From Sva-07 sp963747375 (lineage in GTDB: Bacteria > Actinomycetota > Acidimicrobiia > Acidimicrobiales > Ilumatobacteraceae), in NCBI GenBank assembly GCA_963747375.1, contig CAVVFL010000011.1:1-64000 (forward strand): a stretch of DNA of 64,000 nucleotides. The letters run 5' to 3'. A model generated the notes under the pieces. That model was not told where the DNA came from. It saw nothing but the letters and a program-made list of their open reading frames with translations, and did no database searches. The position numbers were made by a program, and so were the translations under genes. Each line of letters opens with the position of its first letter. Position 1 is the first letter of the stretch. Positions 1 through 9,554 of this stretch are shown piece after piece.

Positions 1-1
1 C

Positions 2-49
2 GTCCGCCGCCGGATCCTCGCCGAGACCATCCTCCCCGCCTACGCCTGA
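2..49 (+). CDS. C-terminal tail of a gene cut by the window edge
   Basis: An open frame enters from the left edge and ends with TGA at 47-49, giving the tail VRRRILAETILPAYA. The codons are G/C-ending like the rest of the window, so it may be the end of a real gene, but 15 residues are too few to name a family. The next gene on the same strand starts about 90 bp downstream. Confidence 0.35.
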   Translation, partial: VRRRILAETILPAYA

Positions 50-140
50 GCTGTCACGCGGTGCGGGGCACGATTCGGGCCCGACGACATGCGAGGACGC
101 TCACACCACTACGGTGTGCCAATCCGAACGAGGGGCAGGG

Positions 141-1493
141 ATGACTGGGCGCACACATCGACGATTGATCACCGGCGCACTGGCAGCCTGCCTGCTCGTG
201 GCCGCATGCTCCTCGAACGGCGACGACTCCGCTGACGTCGCCGTGGGGTCGACGTCGCCGCCCACGACGTCGCCGCCGAGCACCGCAGCGCCCACCACCG
301 CCGCACCGACCACGACGATCGACCCGGCCGACGCCCGCACGATCGAACAGGTCAACGAATACGTCGCCGAGGCCGCCGCGTTCGACCAGGTCGGCGCCGA
401 CGCCCAGTTCCCCTCCGGACTGAAGTTCTCCGCCGGCGGCGCACCCGGCTACAGCCGGTACGTGTTCCGCGAGAACTCCGAGGGTGTCGTGCCGACCCTC
501 GTCGAGGGGCCGCTCGAAGGGGCCGTGCGGTGCCAGGACGAAGCACTGCCGTGCTCGTACCTCGAGCTCGAGGAACTCGCGGCTTCCGGTGCGCCCATCC
601 CGCCCGAACTCGAGATGACGCCGGACGAACTCACCGAACTCGTGAGCCAGCTCGACACGCTGAACGCGTTCGCCGAGGCACACCGTGACGTCAACTCGGC
701 GTGCGCGGAGGGATTCGTGAGCGACCAGATCCAGACCGCCAACATGGGGTCGCACTTCTACCAACCGCAATGGCTCGGCGATGGCTTCGACCCGGCCCGA
801 CCCGAGATCCTGCTCTACGCACACGCCGACGGACAGGTGGCCGACGGCCCGGTCGGCCAGTGCGTCAACGGCGTCTGGCAGGGCGAGCCGATGCAGCTCG
901 TGGGAACCTCGTTCCTGATACCGCCTTCGGTCATCGGCAACACCCACCCGGAGACGTTCGCAGGCCCACTCGACAACTGGCACATCCACTACAACCTGTG
1001 TCGCGGCAACTCCCAGGGACGTGACACCTTCGTGCCGCGCAGTGAGTGCGAGGCGATGGGGGGCAACTTCTCCGCGGCGCTCGGTTGGATGATCCACGCC
1101 TGGGTCGACCCGGCGCACGACAACCAGCTCGGCGTGTTCGGCATGTGGAACTCGACCATCGCCCCGCTGATGGACGCCGACTCCATCCTCGCGACCCGCG
1201 AGGTTCGCGGTTCCGACTTCCCCGAAGGGGCACAGCAATCGCTGATCAGCGACTTCCTGTACGGCGGCAAGCTCGACGTCGCCGTGGGACAGCCACTGTT
1301 CTTCAACAATGTCGACGCGGTTCCGCACACCGTCACCGCCGGCACGCCCAGCGACCCGGCCCTCGACGAGTTCGACTCCGGGCTCCTGCCGCCCGGCACG
1401 AACTTCGCCGTCACGTTCGACGAGCCCGGCGTCTACTCGTTGTTCTGCGCCCTGCACACCGACATGGTCGCCACCGTCAACGTCACCGACTGA
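141..1493 (+). CDS. Secreted lipoprotein with C-terminal cupredoxin-like copper site
   Basis: Predicted 450-residue lipoprotein. The N-terminus has RR, a hydrophobic stretch and a lipobox (LVAAC, Cys23), followed by a Thr/Pro/Ser-rich linker (about 25-65) typical of surface lipoproteins. The last 65 residues look like a type 1 copper domain: His396, then Cys436-x2-His439-x2-Met442, the amicyanin-like ligand spacing. The middle part contains a His-rich stretch (WHIHYNLC, around residue 285) that could be a second metal site, but I do not recognise the family. I chose ATG 141 because a purine-rich GAGGGGCAGGG lies just upstream and because the upstream in-frame ATG at 114 would spoil the signal peptide. 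Likely role is electron transfer or copper handling on the outer face of the membrane; this is inferred from the ligand pattern. Confidence 0.8.
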   Translation: MTGRTHRRLITGALAACLLVAACSSNGDDSADVAVGSTSPPTTSPPSTAAPTTAAPTTTIDPADARTIEQVNEYVAEAAAFDQVGADAQFPSGLKFSAGGAPGYSRYVFRENSEGVVPTLVEGPLEGAVRCQDEALPCSYLELEELAASGAPIPPELEMTPDELTELVSQLDTLNAFAEAHRDVNSACAEGFVSDQIQTANMGSHFYQPQWLGDGFDPARPEILLYAHADGQVADGPVGQCVNGVWQGEPMQLVGTSFLIPPSVIGNTHPETFAGPLDNWHIHYNLCRGNSQGRDTFVPRSECEAMGGNFSAALGWMIHAWVDPAHDNQLGVFGMWNSTIAPLMDADSILATREVRGSDFPEGAQQSLISDFLYGGKLDVAVGQPLFFNNVDAVPHTVTAGTPSDPALDEFDSGLLPPGTNFAVTFDEPGVYSLFCALHTDMVATVNVTD

Positions 1494-1547
1494 TCACCCG
1501 TGTGCCGGGTCGACCACGACATTTCACGGCGCCAGTAGGATTGCCGC

Positions 1548-2414
1548 GTGCTGAGCGTCGAGCAGATCGAGTCGTACCAACGTGACGGGTTCCTCGTCCT
1601 GGCCGACTTCGTGTCGGCGGATGCATGTCAGCGACTGCGGACCCGCGCGCTGGAGATCGTCCACGAGTGGGAGCCGTCCGAGGAACGGTCGGTGTTCACC
1701 ACCAACGAACAGGAGCGCACCTCCAACGGTGAATTCCTCGCCAGCGGGTCGAGCACCTGGTGCTTCTTCGAGGAGGAGGCATTCGGTCCCGACGGTGAGC
1801 TCACACAGCCGAAGGAACTGAGCATCAACAAGATCGGCCACGCACAACACGACCTCGACGACGAGTTCAGGCGATTCGCCTACAACCCCGACATCGCCGA
1901 GGTCGCCGCCGACATCGGCATGGCCGACGCGCTCGCGCTGCAGTCGATGTACATCTTCAAACAACCCCGTATCGGCGGTGAGGTCGGCTGCCACCAGGAC
2001 GCCACCTTCCTGTACACCGATCCCATCACCGTGACGGGATTCTGGTTCGCCATCGAGGACGCGACGCTCGACAACGGATGCCTGTGGGCCGAGCCGGGCG
2101 GGCACCGCGGGTCGTTGCGTCAGGTCTTCAAGCGCAACGCCACCGACGACGGAACCCTGTTCGAACAGCTCGACACGACGCCCTTGCCGGAACCGCCTCC
2201 GGTCGGCGACACACTCGTGCCGCTCGAAGTGAGCGCCGGCACGATGGTCGTCCTCGACGGACGGCTCCCCCACTGGAGCGGCGTGAACCGTTCCGGCGTC
2301 AGCCGTCACGCCTACTCGCTGCACTGCATCTCGGCGGCCGCCGACTACCCCGAGTGGAACTGGTTGCAGCGGCCCTCGGACATGGCGTTGCGCCCCCTCG
2401 CAGCTGTCCGCTGA
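1548..2414 (+). CDS. Phytanoyl-CoA dioxygenase (PhyH) family Fe(II)/2-oxoglutarate oxygenase
   Basis: A 288-residue PhyH-family protein, normal length for bacterial members. The iron facial triad is visible: His149-x-Asp151 in GCHQDATF and a distal His242 in LPHWSGVN, with Arg253 a good candidate for binding 2-oxoglutarate. These enzymes hydroxylate a substrate while decarboxylating 2-oxoglutarate; the substrate cannot be read from sequence, and close homologues are often called phytanoyl-CoA dioxygenase by default. The start is GTG 1548. The gene stands between the copper lipoprotein and adenosine deaminase, with 54 and 32 bp gaps, so co-transcription is possible but functional linkage is not evident. 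Confidence 0.85.
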   Translation: MLSVEQIESYQRDGFLVLADFVSADACQRLRTRALEIVHEWEPSEERSVFTTNEQERTSNGEFLASGSSTWCFFEEEAFGPDGELTQPKELSINKIGHAQHDLDDEFRRFAYNPDIAEVAADIGMADALALQSMYIFKQPRIGGEVGCHQDATFLYTDPITVTGFWFAIEDATLDNGCLWAEPGGHRGSLRQVFKRNATDDGTLFEQLDTTPLPEPPPVGDTLVPLEVSAGTMVVLDGRLPHWSGVNRSGVSRHAYSLHCISAAADYPEWNWLQRPSDMALRPLAAVR

Positions 2415-2446
2415 GCCACCCTCGTCACGGTCGATAGCGTGTGGCC

Positions 2447-3537
2447 ATGTCATTGGCCGAATTGATCCAGCGGGCCCCCAAGGCGCTGCTCCACGACCAC
2501 CTCGACGGCGGGGTCCGACCCCGCACGGTCATCGAACTCGCGCAGGAGTACGGCTACAGGGATCTGCCGACGACCGACGTCGACGACCTCGCCACCTGGT
2601 TCAACCGCGGGGCCAAGCGCAACGACCTCGTGCTCTACCTCGAGACCTTCGCTCACACGGTCGGCGTGATGCAGGACCGTGATGCGATCGAGCGCGTTGC
2701 GTACGAGTGCGCCGAAGACCTGGCCGCCGACGGGGTCGTCTATGCCGAGGTGCGATTCGCCCCGGAGCTCAGCACCGAGAAGGGCCTCTCGCTCGACGAG
2801 GTGATGGAGGCGGTCCTCGCCGGCTTCCGACGGGGCTCGGCCGACACCGATCTCACGATCTACACGATCGCGTCGGCGATGCGGACGGCGGCTCGAAGCC
2901 TGGAGATCGCCGAGCTGGCGGTCAGGTATCGCGATGCCGGTGTCGTCGGCTTCGACATCGCCGGCGCGGAGGCCGGCTATCCGCCGACACGCCACCTCGA
3001 CGCCTTCCAGTACGTGAACCGCGAGAACTTCCACTCGACCATCCACGCCGGTGAGGCGTTCGGGCTCCCGTCGATCTGGGAGGCGGTGCAGTTCTGCGGC
3101 GCCGAACGGCTGGGCCACGGCGTGCGCATCGTCGACGACATCGATCCCGGCGACGGCCTGGGCGACGGAGAAGCTGGGCCGACTCGCGACCTACGTCCGC
3201 GATCGCCGCATCCCACTCGAGCTGTGCCCGACGTCGAACGTCAACACCGGCGTGTGTCGCGTCGATCGCCGATCATCCGATCGGCATGCTGCGCCGCCTG
3301 CGCTTCCGCGTGACGGTGAACACCGACAACCGGCTGATGAGCAACACGTCGATGACCAAGGAGATGCAGAAGCTCGCCGAGGCGTTCGACTGGGGGCTCG
3401 ACGACTTCGAGTGGCTCACCGTCAACGCGATGAAGTCGTCGTTCGCCCCGTTCCCCGAGCGGCTGAAGCTGATCAACGGTGTGATCAAACCCCGCTACTC
3501 GATCCTCAGGAGCGAGCTGTCGCTCGGAGCGGCCTGA
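2447..3537 (+). CDS. add: Adenosine deaminase, two frameshifts as read
   Basis: Zinc-dependent deamination of adenosine to inosine in purine salvage. The N-terminal frame carries the metal HxH (LLHDHLDGG), the HAGE catalytic motif and LGHGVRIVDD. After about 3161 the protein continues in the next frame (TEKLGRLATYVRDRRIPLE, CPTSNVNTG), and after about 3258 in the third (ASIADHPIGMLRR, VTVNTDNRLMS). Each break is repaired by removing one base: a G in the GGG at 3160-3162 and a C near 3258. The repaired protein has normal length (about 362 residues) and all family motifs, so I regard these as sequence errors rather than decay. The start could also be GTG 2441. The stop lies one base before upp, so the two salvage genes are probably co-transcribed. 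Confidence 0.85.
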
Positions 3538-3538
3538 C

Positions 3539-4174
3539 ATGGCGATCCAGACGACACTGGTCGACCATCCCGTGTGCACCGATGCACTCGCCCAGATCCG
3601 CGACCGCGACACTCCCAACGCCCTGTTCCGCCAGAACCTCGAACGCATCGGCGGGCTGTTGATCGCCGAGGCGACGAAGGACCTGCCGACCATCGACGGC
3701 ACGGTCGAGACCCCGCTGACCACGGCACCCGCCCGCCGGATCGCGGTGCAGCCCGTGGTGGTGCCCATCCTGCGTGCCGGCCTCGGTTTCGTCGGGCCGG
3801 CCCAGGAACTGCTCCCGAACGCCGACATCGGGTTCATCGGTATGGCCCGCAACGAGGAGACCCACCAGCCCGAGCCGTACGTCAACAAGCTGCCCGAGTC
3901 GCTCGCCGGTCGTCCGGTGATCGTGCTCGACCCGATGCTCGCCACCGGCGGTTCGCTGATCAGCGCAGTCGAGCTCCTGCTGGCTCGTGGCGCACCGACG
4001 CCGATCACGGTCGTGTGCGCCCTCGCGGCGCCCGAGGGCATCGCCGCGCTCGATGCTGCCGGGCTCTCGATCCATCTCGTGACGGCAGCCATCGACGATC
4101 ACCTCAACGAGCACGCCTTCATCGTCCCCGGCCTCGGCGACGCCGGCGACCGCCAGTTCGGCACCCCCGCCTGA
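3539..4174 (+). CDS. upp: Uracil phosphoribosyltransferase
   Basis: Makes UMP from uracil and PRPP. The 211-residue length is typical. The PRPP-binding loop is intact (DPMLATGGS, residues 131-139), and so is the C-terminal uracil-binding signature (FIVPGLGDAGDRQFGT). It begins one base after the adenosine deaminase stop, forming a two-gene nucleobase and nucleoside salvage unit. It faces the phosphohexomutase gene on the other strand; a hairpin separates the two. Confidence 0.97.
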   Translation: MAIQTTLVDHPVCTDALAQIRDRDTPNALFRQNLERIGGLLIAEATKDLPTIDGTVETPLTTAPARRIAVQPVVVPILRAGLGFVGPAQELLPNADIGFIGMARNEETHQPEPYVNKLPESLAGRPVIVLDPMLATGGSLISAVELLLARGAPTPITVVCALAAPEGIAALDAAGLSIHLVTAAIDDHLNEHAFIVPGLGDAGDRQFGTPA

Positions 4175-4209
4175 CCGTTACATCCAGGGTCAGACCCCGG
4201 ATGTAACGG
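4175..4209. terminator. Bidirectional hairpin between convergent upp and phosphohexomutase genes
   Basis: Perfect 11-bp inverted repeat, CCGTTACATCC at 4175-4185 and its complement at 4199-4209, with a 13-nt loop. It starts directly after the upp stop. The stop codon of the opposite gene (4190-4192) lies inside the loop. The loop also contains the palindromic core GGGTCAGACCC. No long T-tract follows, so termination is inferred from position and stem strength. Confidence 0.7.
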
Positions 4210-5845
4210 CGGACAACAGGTGGTCGAGGGTGGATCGATCGAGGTCGACGGCTTCGGCGTAGAGCTTGACCTTGGGTTCGGTGCCGCTGGGGCGGATCTG
4301 GAGGCGTACACCGCCGTCGAGCATCAGCCGCACGAGACCCGCCTCGGGATAGGTGCTCACCGATGTGACGGTCCGGCCACCGACCGCCGTCGGCGGATCG
4401 GCCTCGATCGCCGCCACCCACGCGGCGCCGTCGGCCGGCGCCATCTTCACCGAGAGCTCAGCGGTGACATATCGACCGAACCGATCGGCGATCGCGTCGA
4501 GACGGTCCTGCAGGGTCACGCCATCAGCCGCTGCCACTGCGACGATCTCGGCCATCAACACGGCTGCGGTGATCCCGTCCTTGTCGAGCGGTCGCGGTGC
4601 CACGAGATATCCGAGTGCCTGCTCGTAGCCCAGCACCAGGCGGAGATCGGGCCGGTCGGTCGCGATCTTGCCGATCCATTTGAAGCCGGTGAACGTCTCC
4701 TCGCTGTGCACACCTGCCGCCTCGGCCATCCGTGCGAGCAACGACGACGACACGAGCGTGGTCACCACCAGACGGTCGTCACCGCTCGTGTTGGCGAGGA
4801 TGTGGTCGGCGAACAACCATCCGATCTCGTCGCCGCTCAGGCGGCGCCACGACCCGTCGGCCTGGGGAATCGCCGCGCCGAGCCGGTCGGCGTCGGGGTC
4901 GTTGGCCAAGGCCACGAGGGCACCGACCGACCGAGCTGTCTCCAACAGCAGATCCATCGCGCCCGGCTCCTCGGGATTCGGGAACGCGACGGTCGGGAAC
5001 GTGCCGTCAGGCTGCTGTTGTTCGGCCACGACGAACGGTGGATCGAACCCCGCCGCCTCGAATGCTCGCAGCACGACAGCGCCGCCGACACCGTGCATCG
5101 CCGTGTACGCGACCGGCACACCTGCCACATCGGGACGAAGACGGACCGACGGGGTGAACTCGACGTACCGGTCGACCCAGGTCTCGTCGAGCCGGTCGAT
5201 CAGCGGATCGTCGGGCGACGCCAACTCCACCGTGAGCGGGTCGAACCGGGAAATGCACTCGGAGATCTCGGTGTCGACCGGTGACACGATCTGCGAACCG
5301 GTGTCGAGGTACACCTTGTAGCCGTTGTCGGCGGGCGGGTTGTGCGACGCCGTCACCACGACGCCCGCCGCCGCGCCGAGCCCGGTGATCGACCACGCCA
5401 GCACCGGGGTCGGCTGCACCCCGGGATGCACCATCGACCGGATCCCCATCGCCGCCAACACCCGTGCGGTGTCGTCGGCGAAGAGATCACTCTTGCGCCG
5501 GGCATCGTGGGCGATCACCACGCCGCGCGACGTGGCATCGGGGAGCGATCCGTCGGCCTCACGCTCGAGCAGCCATTGCCCGAGGCCGGCGGCAGCCTGT
5601 CGGACCACGAGGCGATTCATGCGCATCGAGCCGGCAGCGACCGCAGCCCGCAGTCCGGCCGTGCCGAACTGCAACCGCCCGTCGAAACGATCGACGAGAT
5701 CGGCCACCTCCCCGCGCTCGGCCGCGATGATGACGGCACCCAATTCGTCACGCATGTCGGCATCGGGCTCGGCGGCGAGCCAGTCCCGAGCAGTCGTCAG
5801 CAGGTCCGCCAAACGTTCACCGGTAGTGGAGTCGAGTTCACCCAT
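4190..5845 (-). CDS. Phosphohexomutase (phosphoglucomutase/phosphomannomutase family)
   Basis: About 551 residues, the size of the larger alpha-D-phosphohexomutases. Visible motifs, numbered from the GTG: the phosphoserine loop TASHNPPADNGYK (Ser168), the Mg-binding DPDADR (317-322), the sugar-specificity loop EETFTGFKWIG (383-393) and the C-terminal phosphate-binding RPSGTEPK. It interconverts hexose 1- and 6-phosphates, feeding UDP-glucose or GDP-mannose synthesis; glucose or mannose specificity cannot be decided here. The start is ATG 5845 or the adjacent GTG 5848. Its 5' end overlaps the stop of the PfkB kinase gene by several bases, so the two are likely translationally coupled. galU and the glg genes elsewhere in the window would use its product. 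Confidence 0.92.
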   Translation of the reverse strand: MGELDSTTGERLADLLTTARDWLAAEPDADMRDELGAVIIAAERGEVADLVDRFDGRLQFGTAGLRAAVAAGSMRMNRLVVRQAAAGLGQWLLEREADGSLPDATSRGVVIAHDARRKSDLFADDTARVLAAMGIRSMVHPGVQPTPVLAWSITGLGAAAGVVVTASHNPPADNGYKVYLDTGSQIVSPVDTEISECISRFDPLTVELASPDDPLIDRLDETWVDRYVEFTPSVRLRPDVAGVPVAYTAMHGVGGAVVLRAFEAAGFDPPFVVAEQQQPDGTFPTVAFPNPEEPGAMDLLLETARSVGALVALANDPDADRLGAAIPQADGSWRRLSGDEIGWLFADHILANTSGDDRLVVTTLVSSSLLARMAEAAGVHSEETFTGFKWIGKIATDRPDLRLVLGYEQALGYLVAPRPLDKDGITAAVLMAEIVAVAAADGVTLQDRLDAIADRFGRYVTAELSVKMAPADGAAWVAAIEADPPTAVGGRTVTSVSTYPEAGLVRLMLDGGVRLQIRPSGTEPKVKLYAEAVDLDRSTLDHLLSAVTSGV

Positions 5846-6875
5846 CACCGATCAGGCTACGCAACTCGACCAACGGACGCGGACCCACATGGCTGATGAC
5901 CTCGGCGGCGGCGACCGAACCGTAGTGACCGCACGTCTCGAGATCGAGACCTTGCGTCCAACCGTGGAGGAACCCGGCAGCGAAGAGGTCACCGGCGCCG
6001 GTGGTGTCGATCACCTTGTCGACCGGCACCGCCGGCACTCGGAGCAGTTCGTCGGGCGTCACGATCACACAGCCCTCGGCCCCGACGGTGATCGCGGCGA
6101 ACTCGCACTCCTCGCGCAGCGCGGCCACCGCATCGTCGAACGAGTCGAGTTCGTAGAGCGAGAGCAGTTCGTCGTGATTGCCGAACAGCAGGTCGACGCG
6201 ATCCTGGACGAGGGCACGGAAGTCGTCGCGATGGCGACCGACGCAGAACGAGTCCGACAGCGTCAACGACACCATCCGGTCGTTGGCGTGGGCCACTTCG
6301 GCCGCACGCCGGAACGCAGCCTTGGCGTCGTCGCGGTCGAAGAGATACCCCTCCATGTAGAGCACGCTGGAGTCGGCGATCACCTGCTCGTCGAGATCGT
6401 CGACGCACAGCAGGCTCGACACGCCGAGATAGGTGTTCATGGTGCGTTCCGCGTCAGGCGTCACCACGATCACGCATCGACCCGTGGGCGTGGCGTGTTC
6501 GCCGAGCGGACGATGGAACGTCACGCCGACCGCCCGCATGTCGTGGCCGAAGACGTCACCGAGGTCGTCGCCGTTGACCTTGCCGATGTACGCCGCCCGC
6601 CCGCCGAAGCTGGCGATCCCGCACACGGTGTTGGCCGCTGACCCACCGCTCATCTCCACGGCGCGGTCGAGCGCGGCGTACAACTCCACGGCCCGGTCGG
6701 TGTCGATCAGCGTCATCGAGCCCTTGACCAGTTCGTACTCGGCGAGGAACGTCTCCTCGGCGGGAGCGATGACGTCGACGAGCGCATTGCCGATACCGAT
6801 CACGTCGAACCGGCTCGTCGAGTCGTCCGTCGAGCGATTCGAGAACCGTCGGGTCAGGTCAGGCACGGTCGACAA
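5838..6875 (-). CDS. PfkB-family sugar/adenosine kinase
   Basis: A 345-residue ribokinase-fold kinase. The N-terminal signature region has GIGNALVDV and SGGSAANT, and the second PfkB signature DTTGAGDLFAAGFL, which holds the catalytic Asp, is near residue 300. The layout resembles bacterial adenosine kinases and the broad PfkB group, so ATP-dependent phosphorylation of a nucleoside or sugar is the safe call. The first 22 residues are Ser/Arg/Asp-rich before the conserved FDVIGIGNA strand, so the true start could be internal. It is the first gene of a pair with the phosphohexomutase and is divergent from pepN (22 bp between starts). Confidence 0.85.
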   Translation of the reverse strand: MSTVPDLTRRFSNRSTDDSTSRFDVIGIGNALVDVIAPAEETFLAEYELVKGSMTLIDTDRAVELYAALDRAVEMSGGSAANTVCGIASFGGRAAYIGKVNGDDLGDVFGHDMRAVGVTFHRPLGEHATPTGRCVIVVTPDAERTMNTYLGVSSLLCVDDLDEQVIADSSVLYMEGYLFDRDDAKAAFRRAAEVAHANDRMVSLTLSDSFCVGRHRDDFRALVQDRVDLLFGNHDELLSLYELDSFDDAVAALREECEFAAITVGAEGCVIVTPDELLRVPAVPVDKVIDTTGAGDLFAAGFLHGWTQGLDLETCGHYGSVAAAEVISHVGPRPLVELRSLIGDG

Positions 6876-6897
6876 GGCTACCGGTACGATCCGATCG

Positions 6898-9450
6898 ATG
6901 ATTGCGACCGACGAGCTCGACCCGTACCGCCTGCCATCAGGAGTGCGGCCCAGCCGCTATGAGGTGCATCTTCGTCCCGTTCTCGAGACGGCCACGTTCG
7001 CCGGGCGGGTCGAGATCAGCCTGTCGATCGACAGCGACACCGACATCCTCGTCCTGAACGCCGCCGAACTCGCCATCACGTCGTGTGCCATCGACGGGGT
7101 CGCTGCGACGTGGGAGCTCGACGAGCGGACCGAGCGGATGATCGTGCACGCCGCGAACACCGTCACGGCCGGTACGTGCCGCTTGAGCATCTCGTTCGAC
7201 GGCGTCCTCAACGACAAGCTTCGCGGGTTCTATCGCAGCACGTACGTCGACGAGGCGGGCAGCGAACAGGTCATCGCGACCACGCAGATGCAGGCGACCG
7301 ATTGTCGCCGGGCCTTCCCGTGCTGGGACGAACCCGAGTTCAAGGCGGTGTTCAGCGTCACGCTCGACGTCGACGACGGCCTGACCGCGATCTCGAACGG
7401 GTCCGAGATCGAACGGACCACCGCGGACGGCCGCACGCTGATCCGCTTCGCCGACACGATGGTGATGAGCAGCTACCTGGTCGCGTTCGTCGTCGGCCGA
7501 CTCGAGATGACCGAGCCCGTCGACGTCGACGGCACACCGATCCGCGTCGTCCACGTCCCCGGCAAGGGTCACCTCGCCGGACTTCGCCCTCGACGTCGGC
7601 GCCTTCAGCCTGCGCTGGTTCCAGGAGTACTACGGCATCGACTATCCGAGCGACAAGGTCGACCTCGTCGCCCTCCCCGACTTCGCGGCCGGCGCCATGG
7701 AGAACCTCGGGTGCATCACGTTCCGCGAGAACATGTTGCTGATCGATCCGGCCACGAGCACCCAGGACGAGCAACAACTCATCGCCGACGTCATCGCCCA
7801 CGAACTCGCCCACATGTGGTTCGGCGACCTGGTGACCATGCGGTGGTGGAACGGCATCTGGCTCAACGAGGCCTTCGCCACGTTCATGGAGGTCGCCGCA
7901 TGCGAGGCCTACCGGCCCGACTGGGAGCGCTGGACCTCGTTCGGGGTGGAGCGCAGCGGTGCCTTCGACGTCGACTCGCTGGCCAGCACGCGCACGGTCG
8001 AGTTCGAGGTGCGCTCGCCGGCCGACGCCGACGGCATGTTCGACGTGCTCACGTACCAGAAGGGCGGCGCACTGCTGCGCATGCTCGAGCAGTACCTCGG
8101 CGAGGATCGTTTCCGCGAGGGGGTGAGCCACTACCTGCGCCGCCACGCCTACGCCAACACCGAGACGAACGACCTGTGGGACGCCATCGAGGCGACGTCC
8201 GGTGAACCCGTTCGACGCATCATGGACAGTTGGATCTGGCAGCCCGGGTACCCGCTCGTGCACGCATCGGTCGTCGACGGATCGCTGCGGCTCGCTCAGC
8301 AACGATTCAGGTTCGACGCGACGGCACGCGTCGCCGGACGAGCAACACTGGGCGATTCCGGTCCAGATCCGCAATGCCGGCACGACCACCACCGTGCTCC
8401 TCGACGAAACCGAGACGATCGCGCCCCTGGCCGACCCTGACGGTCCCGTCGTCGTCAATGCCGGCGGGAGCGGTTTCTACCGCGTCGACTACGACGACAC
8501 GCTGCGCCGCCGACTCGGCGCGGACGCGCTGGCGCACCTGACGACGCTGGAGCGATACAACCTCGTCGACGATGCCTGGGCGGCTACGGTCGCCGGCCGG
8601 ATCGAAGCCCGTGAGATGCTCGAGTTCCTCGAAGGGTTCGCCGACGAAGGCGACCACGCCGTCTGGCAGGCGATCGTCATCGCGCTGCGTGGGCTCAACC
8701 GTCTCCTCGACGACGGTCCCGCCCACGACGCCTTCCAGCACACGCGTCCGCGCCCTGGCCGGGCCGGCGCTCACACGGCTCGGCGAACCGAACGCCACCG
8801 AGTCCGATCTCACCGGCAAACTCCGTGGCCTGCTCACGGGGGCGGTCGGCGTGCTCGGCGGCGACGCCGGGGTGCAGGCCCGCTGCCGCGAGCTCTTCGA
8901 CAGCGCGAGCGCGGACCCGACCTCGGTCGATCCCGAGCTCACCGCCGCTGCGACGAGTGTCGTGGCCGCCACGGGTGACGCCGACACGTACGCGCGGATG
9001 CGCGACGGGTTCACGACGGCATCGACTCCGCAGGAGCGGCTGCGTCACCTCTACGCCCTCAGCGAGTTCGACGACGAGGCGCTCCTCCTGGCGACCTGCG
9101 AGTTCGTGATGACGTCGGCGGTCAAGACGCAGAACGCGCCGTTCGTGTTGCGCTCGGCGATCGCCAACCGTCGCCACGGTGCGGCGGCGTGGGCATACGT
9201 TCGCGATCACTGGGACGAGGCCAACGATCGCTTCCCCGGCAACACGATCGTGCGCATGGTCGACACCGTGAAGCTGCTCAACACCCCCGCCCTCGTCGAC
9301 GACGCAGCGGCGTTCTTCGCCGACCACCCGATCGAGCAGGGCGCCAAGACGCTCGAGCAGATCCTCGAGCGTCAACGGGTGAACGCCTCGATGCGCAGCC
9401 GCGACGGTGCTGATTTCGCCGAGTTCCTCACCGAGTCGATCCGACGGTGA
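6898..9450 (+). CDS. pepN: Aminopeptidase N (M1 family), three frameshifts as read
   Basis: Zinc metallo-aminopeptidase removing N-terminal residues from peptides in the cytoplasm. The reassembled protein is about 850 residues. The N-terminal beta domain runs to PGKGHL, then the frame changes at about 7580; the next segment holds the substrate-anchoring GAMEN and the zinc site HELAHMWFGD plus WLNEAFA. The frame changes again at about 8330 (into DEQHWAIPVQIRN) and at about 8745 (into RVRALAGPALTRLG, the helical C-terminal domain). Each break is fixed by removing a single base. Because all three segments are complete and conserved, I read this as one intact gene with consensus errors. It is divergent from the PfkB gene; a hairpin follows its stop. 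Confidence 0.85.
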
Positions 9451-9510
9451 CCGGCTGAGGATTCAGCACGAAACGTTCATCCAGATCGGTCACCGCCTCG
9501 TACACCTTGC

Positions 9511-9533
9511 GACCGTGGGAACGTCCCACGGTC
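9511..9533. terminator. Hairpin between pepN and the DUF4397 gene
   Basis: Perfect 10-bp inverted repeat GACCGTGGGA-ACG-TCCCACGGTC with a 3-nt loop. It lies 60 bp after the pepN stop and 22 bp before the ATG of the DUF4397 gene, so it could end pepN transcription or sit in the 5' leader of the next gene and affect its translation. No T-tract follows. Confidence 0.55.
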
Positions 9534-9554
9534 GTGATCCGAAAGGACCGTACG

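Noticed and set aside
54..1457. A 467-codon open frame antisense to the copper lipoprotein
   Set aside because: The plus strand has a signal peptide, lipobox and ligand pattern; the antisense frame has none.
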